DNA of 50,094 nt from positions 1 to 50,094 of the forward strand of contig JADLBV010000032.1 in assembly GCA_020847545.1 (NCBI GenBank), given 5' to 3'. The DNA comes from Phycisphaerales bacterium (GTDB lineage Bacteria > Planctomycetota > Phycisphaerae > Tepidisphaerales > Tepidisphaeraceae). How positions within the stretch are numbered: position 1 is the first letter of the stretch; each line of letters starts with the position of its first letter. This document shows positions 44,876 to 50,094 of the stretch, one piece after another. The translations under genes and the position numbers were made by a program. Under the pieces are notes generated by a model. It was not told the DNA's origin and searched no databases. It saw nothing but the letters and a program-made list of their open reading frames with translations.

Positions 44876-45925
44876 CTATAAAAACGTGCAATTATTTGTG
44901 GTGTCCTCGACGGATACACCCGCCGATTCTCGCCACGCAAATTTCATGTGAACGGTCTGCCGCCGTGGGGGCAGATCGGGATTTTCCAGCCGACTGAAGA
45001 GCATTTGGCTGATTGTTTCGACCAATTGATTATGGGCGCGATCGATGCTCGCCAGCGGCGGCCTACAGAGCGTGCTCAGTTCAATGTTGTTCCAGCCGAT
45101 GATGGCCACATCCTCCGGCACGCGAATCTGGCGATCATGGAAGAAACGCAATGCCGCCATAGCCGAATGATCCGCTCCGCAAAACAGCGCATCAATGTCG
45201 ATGCCATCCTTGAAATGCGATTCATAGGCGAGCTGACAACTTTCCACGAATGGCGATATTGACTTAAAAGGACGCAAATCCACCACGGACCGCTCGTCGC
45301 TTTCCATGCCATTCGCTTCGCAGCAGCGGAGAAAATAATTGATCTTGCTACGCTGTGAGGGGTCGTCTGGAAGAACAATCGCGGCACGCCGTCTTCCCGT
45401 CCGAGCCAGATACTCCACCGTTTCTTCAATTGCCTGATAGCGGTCATGGACGACCATGTCATATCGAACGGCATTCGCCGGATCGGGAGTCACCGCCACG
45501 ACGCCCCTGAATGGTTTTAAGTCGTCGCTCAAATTCAAGAGCATTTCACAACTGCACCAGAGCAGCACGGCATCAACGCGTCGGTCGGCGTACCCATTCA
45601 GAATCCGCCGCATCAGGGAGACATCGTGATGATCCTCCTCATCCTGAAAGATGATGTATCCCATGCGCCGGGCCTGCTCCATCACCTTCATGCTTACATC
45701 CACATCACCCGTGATGCCTCGCATGGGCCAGATCGTTCCGATGGACATGCTTTTTCCCCCACGAAGCGCTTTGCTGAGGAAATTGGGGCGATACCCCAAG
45801 CGTCTGGCGGCCGATTCAACTTTTTCCCGTGAAGTTTGGCTGTACCCCGCCTTGCCCCGAAGCACTTCAGCCACGGTCGTTCGGGCCAGCCCAGTTTCAC
45901 GCGAAATATCCAGAATTGTTGCCAT
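44876..45925 (-). CDS. LacI-family transcriptional regulator
   Basis: 349 aa. N-terminal HTH ATILDISRETGLARTTVAEV, hinge region RRLGYRPNFLSKALRGGKS, then the periplasmic-binding-like domain (YDMVVHDRYQAIEETVEYLA, RRAAIVLPDDPSQRSKINYF, DALFCGADHSAMAALRFF, VAIIGWNNIELSTLCRPPLA, SIDRAHNQLVETISQML). Senses a sugar and controls the following PEP-CTERM/prepilin/lyase genes. The ATG at 45925 is chosen; codons up to 45964 lie inside the promoter. The perfect palindrome CGTATCGATACG abuts the start codon, so autoregulation is likely. Confidence 0.92.
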   Translation of the reverse strand: MATILDISRETGLARTTVAEVLRGKAGYSQTSREKVESAARRLGYRPNFLSKALRGGKSMSIGTIWPMRGITGDVDVSMKVMEQARRMGYIIFQDEEDHHDVSLMRRILNGYADRRVDAVLLWCSCEMLLNLSDDLKPFRGVVAVTPDPANAVRYDMVVHDRYQAIEETVEYLARTGRRRAAIVLPDDPSQRSKINYFLRCCEANGMESDERSVVDLRPFKSISPFVESCQLAYESHFKDGIDIDALFCGADHSAMAALRFFHDRQIRVPEDVAIIGWNNIELSTLCRPPLASIDRAHNQLVETISQMLFSRLENPDLPPRRQTVHMKFAWRESAGVSVEDTTNNCTFL

Positions 45926-45926
45926 T

Positions 45927-45964
45927 CGTATCGATACGATACTACGGGAATCTGTCGATGTCAA
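45927..45964 (-). promoter_or_regulatory. Promoter and palindromic operator of the LacI gene
   Basis: On the minus strand TTGACA (45964-45959), 17-nt spacer, TATCGT (45941-45936). The palindrome CGTATCGATACG (45927-45938) overlaps the -10 and lies one base before the start codon. The -10 ends 10 nt before the ATG, predicting a leader of only a few nucleotides. Confidence 0.65.
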
Positions 45965-46038
45965 ATAATAAATTTTAGGAATTTTTCATTTTAGGAGGCA
46001 TTTTTCCCTTCCTTCGCTTTGTGTTAGCATTTGTATTC

Positions 46039-46842
46039 ATGCCCTTGGAATTTCAATCCATCTATTTCGATACGGCCATGATTCAGGGTCGTGTTTTGGA
46101 CCTGTTCTTACCCGGAAAGATCAGTCTGGAGACGGCCATCTTTTTTATTCACGGCGGGGGCTGGCGCGGGGGAAGCCGGGTGATTTTTCATCCCATTATT
46201 CGGGCTTTGCTGGATATGGGGTTTATCTGTGGCTCCACCGATTATCGCCTCAGTGGGACACACATCGGCGATCAGGTGATGGATGTACGGCATGGATATG
46301 CGATTTTCATGCGAAAATTGGCCGAGCTGGGACGACCAAGGCGGGTGATGGTGGTGGGTTCGTCGGCCGGGGCGCATCTGGCGCTCCTTTTGGCGATGGC
46401 TTTACCCGGAGAATGCGAAGATGAGCTGGCCTATGGCGACATCGATCTGCATCAGGAGGAGTGGATCGTGCCGGCCGGGGCGGCCGTGCAGGCGGCGCCG
46501 GTGCGGTTCGAGCCGTGGGATGAGATCTTCCCCGGCAGCCTGGAGGCAATGCAGGAGATTGTCGGCAAGCCGTACGACCAGTCGCCGCAACTGTATCAAC
46601 GGGTTTCCCCGCTTCGGCATATCCGCCACACAACGCCGCCAGTGCTGCTTATGGAGGCACAGGATGAACACATGTTTCCACGGGAGTTTTCGGAGGAATT
46701 TGTTCGTACGATGCTACAGGCTGGTGCGCGGGCACAAATGATCGTATATCCACGAGCCGAACATGGATTTTTTTATGATGTGACCCGTCCGGTACAGAAA
46801 AAGGCATTCAACGACTTGGTGGAGTTTGTCGGGACATTATGA
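46039..46842 (+). CDS. Alpha/beta-hydrolase, esterase of the HSL/BD-FAE-like type
   Basis: 267 aa. The oxyanion-hole motif HGGGWRGG, nucleophile GSSAGAHLAL, acidic residue around EAQDEHMFP and final His in YPRAEHGFFYD make a complete Ser-Asp/Glu-His hydrolase. No signal peptide. ATG at 46039 or GTG at 46021. Divergent from the LacI regulator of cluster 2, so possibly a carbohydrate (for example acetyl or methyl) esterase of that system, which is inference. The CGATACG half of the LacI palindrome recurs early in its coding sequence (about 46069-46075). Confidence 0.85.
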   Translation: MPLEFQSIYFDTAMIQGRVLDLFLPGKISLETAIFFIHGGGWRGGSRVIFHPIIRALLDMGFICGSTDYRLSGTHIGDQVMDVRHGYAIFMRKLAELGRPRRVMVVGSSAGAHLALLLAMALPGECEDELAYGDIDLHQEEWIVPAGAAVQAAPVRFEPWDEIFPGSLEAMQEIVGKPYDQSPQLYQRVSPLRHIRHTTPPVLLMEAQDEHMFPREFSEEFVRTMLQAGARAQMIVYPRAEHGFFYDVTRPVQKKAFNDLVEFVGTL

Positions 46843-46904
46843 ATCCGATAGCCGAAACCATTGTCCACATGTGTATATCCATGCATCCGTAGAATCATTG
46901 GCAA

Positions 46905-46932
46905 CAAAAAACCCCACCTGACATAGGTGGGG
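46905..46932 (-). terminator. Terminator of the disrupted tRNA-Gly gene
   Basis: Stem CCCCACC (46912-46918) with GGTGGGG (46926-46932), 7-nt loop, followed on the minus strand by TTTTTT. It lies directly after the tRNA 3' remnant on the same strand and may also stop transcription from the plus-strand esterase gene. Confidence 0.75.
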
Positions 46933-46938
46933 CAAAAG

Positions 46939-46963
46939 AGCGGGTGAAGGGGGTCGAACCCTC
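46939..46963 (-). other. tRNA-Gly 3' remnant: attachment site of an integrated element
   Basis: On the minus strand a perfect T-arm, GAGGG-TTCGACC-CCCTT, is followed by an acceptor strand CACCCGC and discriminator T. The pairing 5' strand GCGGGTG and U73 fit bacterial tRNA-Gly. No D-arm, anticodon arm or 5' acceptor is present to the right, where unrelated mobile-element sequence begins. This is the arrangement left when an element integrates into the 3' end of a tRNA gene; the intact copy should be at the far end of the element, beyond the window. Confidence 0.75.
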
Positions 46964-47216
46964 AACCAATTCGCATATTCCAATTGAAAAACAGCAAATT
47001 TCACCAGCAGGCGCAGTGAATATGTCAGTAGTCCATCGGCCGGAACTGGACGCCGATCTACGATCCATCGTCGATGCGTGGCCGGACCTGCCAGCGGTGT
47101 TGCGGGCGGGCATCGTGGCGATGGTGAAGGGGGCGGGATGCCAGAACCCTACCGGCGATTCAGAATGCACCAGCGGCCGTGCAGGGGGGCATGGAAGCGA
47201 TTCAGGAATGAGGTGA
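46944..47216 (+). CDS. Small protein or integrase C-terminal tail running through the att site
   Basis: Up to 90 aa from GTG 46944; an internal ATG at 47022 would give 64 aa. The first residues GVEPSTN are the translated tRNA T-arm. The region HRPELDADLRSIVDAWPDLP followed by AVLRAGIVAMVKGAG looks like a short helical C-terminal motif I associate with planctomycete mobile-element proteins. The frame is open leftward through the att remnant to 46893. In the excised circle it could therefore be the 3' end of the integrase gene, cut off on integration. The stop lies within the ribosome site of the next gene. Coding status is uncertain. Confidence 0.35.
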   Translation: MKGVEPSTNSHIPIEKQQISPAGAVNMSVVHRPELDADLRSIVDAWPDLPAVLRAGIVAMVKGAGCQNPTGDSECTSGRAGGHGSDSGMR

Positions 47217-47219
47217 CGT

Positions 47220-47594
47220 ATGATGGATGATGATCGGATACAAAACGTGGCAATCGGACGAACGCCGACCGGCCGGTTCGCGGTGGGCAATCGTGGCGGG
47301 CCGGGCAATCCGTTCATCCGGCGGGTTACAAAACTGCGTTCCGCCCTGCTCAAGGCCGTAACCACCGAAGATATCGCCGAGGTCGTCCAGATGCTCATCG
47401 ACAAGGCAAAGGCCGGGGACGTGGCGGCGGCGCGGGAACTGCTGGATCGAACCATCGGCAAGGCGCGACAACCGGTTGACGTGACCAGCGGCGACGGCGT
47501 GGATGATCGGCCAGTGGAGTTTACGCTGAATATCGGCCACAAGGTGTTGCCGGGGGCCGTGGCGGAGCAAAAACTACTGGAGCAGGGGGGGTAG
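47220..47594 (+). CDS. Conserved mobile-element protein, DUF5681-like N-terminus
   Basis: 124 aa. ATG at 47220 with AGGTGA 4 nt upstream. TPTGRFAVGNRGGPGNPFIR matches the 'GxFxxGNxGGPGNP' start of small DUF5681-type proteins frequently found in phages and islands. A helical region follows (RSALLKAVTTEDIAEVVQML, ARELLDRTIGKARQPV). The function is unknown; association with terminase-like or replication genes is common. First solid gene inside the element. Confidence 0.65.
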   Translation: MMDDDRIQNVAIGRTPTGRFAVGNRGGPGNPFIRRVTKLRSALLKAVTTEDIAEVVQMLIDKAKAGDVAAARELLDRTIGKARQPVDVTSGDGVDDRPVEFTLNIGHKVLPGAVAEQKLLEQGG

Positions 47595-47702
47595 GTGCGG
47601 CGTTTTGGAGCGCGCGAAATAAGAATGGTACTGGCCGTCCGCCATTTGCGGGGCAAAAAAGTCGATCCAAAACCATTGCTTGAATTGATTGGGCGGGGGT
47701 AA
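47595..47702 (+). CDS. Possible 35-aa protein directly after the DUF5681-like gene
   Basis: GTG at 47595 immediately follows the previous stop codon. The 35 residues (RRFGAREIRMVLAVRHLRGK, then KVDPKPLLELIGRG) are basic and helical with no stop-rich bias. Tight spacing suggests translational coupling. It overlaps the region that may fold upstream of the next gene. Too short for confident calling. Confidence 0.3.
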   Translation: MRRFGAREIRMVLAVRHLRGKKVDPKPLLELIGRG

Positions 47703-47717
47703 AAGAAGAACGGGAAC

Positions 47718-47807
47718 GGGCGGATCGCTTCCGTCCGAAGGTCCAGCGGCGGATCGGTTTCACCTATGGCTGATCCGCCCTGGGCTGTGCCCGCCAACAT
47801 AGGTGAA
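47718..47807 (+). promoter_or_regulatory. Possible pseudoknot that hides the ribosome site of the HTH gene
   Basis: GGCGGATC (47748-47755) pairs with GATCCGCC (47772-47779). The loop between them holds TTCACCTATG (47759-47768), perfectly complementary to CATAGGTGAA (47798-47807), which contains the AGGTGA ribosome site of the ATG at 47810. Both helices can form together as an H-type pseudoknot. An alternative 5' partner, GGGCGGATC (47718-47726), can pair 9 bp with 47772-47780. Confidence 0.5.
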
Positions 47808-47809
47808 TC

Positions 47810-48481
47810 ATGTCAACGGAACAATCTGATTTGCGGGCCAAGCATCTTGAGCGGTTGGTATGTGGCGTGCATATCGACACGCCGGAACTACTGGCTGAGA
47901 AGATTGACTACCATATCTCCATCATCGAGCAGGCCGGGCGGCTGGTGGGCATGGGGTGCGCGTTACGGGAAGTTTTTGCCGACCAATCGCCGGTAAAAGT
48001 CATGCGTGCGTGTTTCGATATCGGATGGGCATTGAATCGGGATCGGGCGGGTATGCCGATTCGACCGATTCAAGACTTCACCTACGGGAAGGTGTTGTCC
48101 GCCCTGCTCGAATTGCGGCGATGGTGCGCCCGGTTGATGGAGCGGGGGAATATCGTGACGGGCAATCCGGCCAGCGCATCTACAACGCCAGTGACCAAGA
48201 GTGGGCGAAAACAAAAGACGGCCAAGCGGCGGAGCCGTATTGCTGATGGTGCGTTGCTGACAGATCGCCAGAAACAGGCGTTGGCCATGCACGGCGAAAA
48301 GCAATCCGTTGCTGAAATAGCCAAGGCGATGGGGATCAAACATCCAACGGTCAACAGACTGTTGAAAGCGGGGCAGCGGAAGCTGGGGGTGTACGCGAAC
48401 AAGTCGCATGGCCACAAGCCGCAATCCCTTCCCCATGACCGCCGGGGGCAAGTCTCAATCGCTGGCAATGACGGGGATTAA
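47810..48481 (+). CDS. HTH protein of the mobile element (sigma-region-4/LuxR-like)
   Basis: 223 aa. The N-terminal two thirds are helical (EKIDYHISIIEQAGRLVGMG, RACFDIGWALNRDRAGMPIR, LLELRRWCARLME) and unrecognised. A basic linker (KSGRKQKTAKRRSR) leads to a C-terminal helix-turn-helix, LLTDRQKQALAMHGEKQSVA, then EIAKAMGIKHPTVNRLLKAG, as in sigma region 4 and phage regulators. Probably a DNA-binding regulator of the element. AGGTGA lies 6 nt before the ATG, inside a predicted inhibitory fold. The iteron-like repeats follow its stop by 12 nt. Confidence 0.65.
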   Translation: MSTEQSDLRAKHLERLVCGVHIDTPELLAEKIDYHISIIEQAGRLVGMGCALREVFADQSPVKVMRACFDIGWALNRDRAGMPIRPIQDFTYGKVLSALLELRRWCARLMERGNIVTGNPASASTTPVTKSGRKQKTAKRRSRIADGALLTDRQKQALAMHGEKQSVAEIAKAMGIKHPTVNRLLKAGQRKLGVYANKSHGHKPQSLPHDRRGQVSIAGNDGD

Positions 48482-48493
48482 ACCGCGCGCGCC

Positions 48494-48613
48494 GTAGCGC
48501 CTTAGTAGCGCCTTTCGTAGCGCCTTAAGGAAATTTCGAGAAAATTTATTTCGCACGTAAAAACAGGCGCGGAATGCTCGCCCGTAGCGCTTTAATGCGC
48601 GCAAAGGCGCTAC
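48494..48613 (+). repeat. Iteron-like repeats of GTAGCGCCTT
   Basis: Three direct copies of GTAGCGCCTT at 48494-48503, 48505-48514 and 48517-48526 (spacing 11 and 12), a variant GTAGCGCTTT at 48584-48593, and an inverted copy AAAGGCGCTAC at 48603-48613. The last two form a hairpin. An AT-rich stretch (48531-48560) lies between. Spacing near one helical turn is typical of iterons or cooperative operator arrays. They sit between the HTH gene and the excisionase/replication genes. Confidence 0.65.
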
Positions 48614-48629
48614 GGACCCCCCCTAGGGT

Positions 48630-48782
48630 ATGGAAGCACTTTTAACCCCATCGGAGCGAGCGGCGTACCGGCGACTGGCCGAAGCTGCCCGCAAGGTAAA
48701 AACCATCGAGGATTTAAGGCGACGAAAACGCCGGCAAGAGCGTACCCGCGCTGGCCAGAAGGGGGTACGGCGTGCCAAATGA
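48630..48782 (+). CDS. Small basic protein of the mobile element
   Basis: 50 aa: MEALLTPSERAAYRRLAEAA, then a very basic helix rich in Arg/Lys ending GQKGVRRAK. The stop overlaps the next gene start by 11 bp, which supports coding. It starts 17 nt after the last repeat. Function unknown; DNA or RNA binding is plausible from charge. Confidence 0.5.
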   Translation: MEALLTPSERAAYRRLAEAARKVKTIEDLRRRKRRQERTRAGQKGVRRAK

Positions 48783-48972
48783 GACCCCCGAACTATTAAC
48801 GGCCGCGATGGTCCGAACGCATTATCTCCCCATTGCTAAACGCACATTCGAGCGATGGATATCGGCGGGGCAATTCCCCCGGCCGGATATGACCATCGGC
48901 GGGAAAGCGCGATTCTGGCGGCGGGAATCGGTCGAAAAATGGATCGAAAATAACGCGAACGAAACGAAATAA
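48772..48972 (+). CDS. AlpA/excisionase-like winged HTH protein
   Basis: 66 aa from GTG 48772. LLTAAMVRTHYLPIAKRTFE, then RWISAGQFPRPDMTIGGKAR, followed by FWRRESVEKWIE: the MerR-like winged helix of AlpA/Xis proteins with the conserved 'W...G.FP.P....G...W....V..W' spacing. Such proteins direct excision or activate element genes. It overlaps the preceding small gene and lies 49 nt before the replication gene. Confidence 0.8.
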   Translation: MPNETPELLTAAMVRTHYLPIAKRTFERWISAGQFPRPDMTIGGKARFWRRESVEKWIENNANETK

Positions 48973-49021
48973 AAACGGCCGCTTCCGGGGAAGGGATGGG
49001 CGGCCAAAAAGGACTGTACAT

Positions 49022-50094
49022 ATGAATGGCAATAAAAGCAGCAATAAATGGCAATCTTGTAAGGCTGCAGGCAAAACCTGTCCGCAATGCGGGAACGCCG
49101 ACCGATGTACCATTGCGTCCGACGGCCGGGCCGGTAAATGCTGGCGTGATGGGGGAGAGGTTTGGCGCGCCGGTAATGGACAGGCTCATGCGGCCGGTCA
49201 ATCACGATCTGCTGGCGACGGCGGAAAGAAAAGCTACGCGACGGCGATATTGGCTATCGAGGCAATTGAAAAATCGACTGGCGGGAAGCGGGTGAAAGAC
49301 TGGACGTATCGCGATTCAGGCGGTGGGGAAGTCGCGAAAATTGTGCGGCTGGCGACAGCCGACGGCAAGCAATATCGCCCCATCCACCGACACAAGAGCG
49401 GGTGGCGCATCGGAGACCCGCCGGATAAATGGCCGCTTTATCGACTCGATAAGCTCCCCGCCGATGGGCCGATCTATATCTGCGAGGGGGAAAAGTGCGC
49501 GGATATAGCGGCGGGTTTGGGACTTGCGACGGTTGCAAGTGCGCATGGATCATCATCGGCCAGCAAGACCGACTGGACGGCGCTGGCGGGGCGGGAAGTG
49601 GTCATATTGCCGGACCATGATGAGCCGGGCCGGAAGTACGCCGATGATGTTTCTCGCATCCTTCTTTCACTTGACCCGCCAGCATCAGTGAAAGTGGTGA
49701 ATCTGCCTGGCCTACCTGCTGGCGGCGACATTGAGCAATTCCTTGCCAACGGTGGCACACGGGAAGATATGTTGCGCATAGCCGGGGAGGTTGCGCCAGT
49801 ACCCGCCGGGTTTGACTGGCCGGAACCGAAGCCACTTCCGAGCGGTTTACCACCGGTGAATCAATTCGATTACGACCTACTACCGGAATCTCTACGCGAA
49901 TGGGCGATGGATGTTTCGGAGCGGATGCAGTGTCCCCCTGAATTTTCGGCGGTGGCGATGCTGGCCAGCGCCGGGAGTCTCATCGGACGAAAGATTGCAA
50001 TCCGACCGAAGCAATACGATGACTGGACGGAGGTTCCGAACCTTTGGGCGCTTCTTATTGGTTCGCCGTCAGCAATGAAGTCGCCAACGCGCCG
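49022..50094 (+). CDS. TOPRIM/DUF3987-like primase-helicase (3' cut by window)
   Basis: At least 357 aa, running off the end. An N-terminal Cys cluster CPQCGNADRC suggests a Zn-binding primase-like finger. A TOPRIM-like region follows (about 155-235: GPIYICEGEKCADIAAGLGL, VVILPDHDEPGRKYADDV). From about 285 a DUF3987-type region starts (YDLLPESLREWAMDVSERMQ, LASAGSLIGRKIAI, LWALLIGSPSAMKSP) with a GxPSxxKSP Walker-A-like loop. This build matches replication proteins of phages, satellites and integrative elements that prime and unwind their own origin. AGGA lies 8 nt before the ATG. The ATPase core is outside the window. Confidence 0.75.
   Translation, partial: MNGNKSSNKWQSCKAAGKTCPQCGNADRCTIASDGRAGKCWRDGGEVWRAGNGQAHAAGQSRSAGDGGKKSYATAILAIEAIEKSTGGKRVKDWTYRDSGGGEVAKIVRLATADGKQYRPIHRHKSGWRIGDPPDKWPLYRLDKLPADGPIYICEGEKCADIAAGLGLATVASAHGSSSASKTDWTALAGREVVILPDHDEPGRKYADDVSRILLSLDPPASVKVVNLPGLPAGGDIEQFLANGGTREDMLRIAGEVAPVPAGFDWPEPKPLPSGLPPVNQFDYDLLPESLREWAMDVSERMQCPPEFSAVAMLASAGSLIGRKIAIRPKQYDDWTEVPNLWALLIGSPSAMKSPTR

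Noticed and set aside
46939-47020. Complete tRNA-Gly gene
   Set aside because: Only T-arm and acceptor 3' strand are present; no CACCCGC complement or anticodon arm lies to the right.
48494-48613. CRISPR array
   Set aside because: Repeats are 10 bp with 1-2 bp gaps, too short and close for CRISPR; no cas genes in the window.

Overview
The window looks like a chromosomal segment of a Planctomycetota bacterium, most likely of the Phycisphaerae type. The reasons are a deoxyhypusine-synthase-like protein in a bacterial context, two PEP-CTERM proteins, two prepilin-type proteins with the C-terminal 'DG' signature common in planctomycetes, a URO-D-like/phytanoyl-dioxygenase pair, and a mobile element with planctomycete-style small proteins. 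Genes are dense on both strands and GC-rich. This assignment is inferred from gene content; no 16S gene or database search was available.

Layout. 1-15 kb is mostly housekeeping: an IS66-type transposase tail, a deoxyhypusine-synthase-like gene behind a structured leader, an orphan oligopeptide-binding protein, OmpH/Skp, glmS, rarA, 5-formyl-THF cyclo-ligase, an L,D-transpeptidase, a GlcD-type FAD oxidase, dut and ftsK. 15-21.6 kb is a minus-strand polysaccharide cluster: GntR/LacI-type regulator, PEP-CTERM protein, prepilin-like protein, CBM9/DUF4091 protein and a TIM-barrel-like protein. 21.7-27 kb holds a SpoU methyltransferase and a sugar-acid cluster: tandem-HTH GntR regulator, DgoD-like dehydratase, SDR and ceramidase-like protein. 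27-31.6 kb has a cytochrome c lipoprotein, lrgA/lrgB, an MGMT-domain protein, a two-gene HEPN-like cassette and a fucose/arabinose isomerase-family protein. 31.7-35.6 kb is dnaG-rpoD. 35.7-40.6 kb has a toroid-like secreted protein, YjbQ, a URO-D-like/PhyH pair and a divergent AraC regulator. 40.7-45.9 kb is a second polysaccharide cluster with the same order as the first: LacI regulator, PEP-CTERM protein, prepilin-like protein, pectate-lyase-like beta-helix protein. An esterase follows.

At 46,939 the chromosome meets an integrated element. The 3' end of a tRNA-Gly gene, with its terminator, is left as an attachment-site remnant. To its right lie element genes: small conserved proteins, an HTH protein behind a possible Shine-Dalgarno-sequestering pseudoknot, iteron-like repeats, an AlpA-like excisionase and a TOPRIM/DUF3987-like replication protein cut by the window end. 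The integrase and the other attachment site are outside the window.

Two patterns stand out. First, two clusters about 24 kb apart repeat the order regulator, PEP-CTERM protein, prepilin-like protein, secreted glycan enzyme, and both carry an intercistronic hairpin between the second and third genes. Second, four one-component regulator genes have promoters whose -10 lies only 7-10 nt before the start codon, which predicts leaderless or nearly leaderless mRNAs. In three of the four a palindromic operator lies in the promoter.
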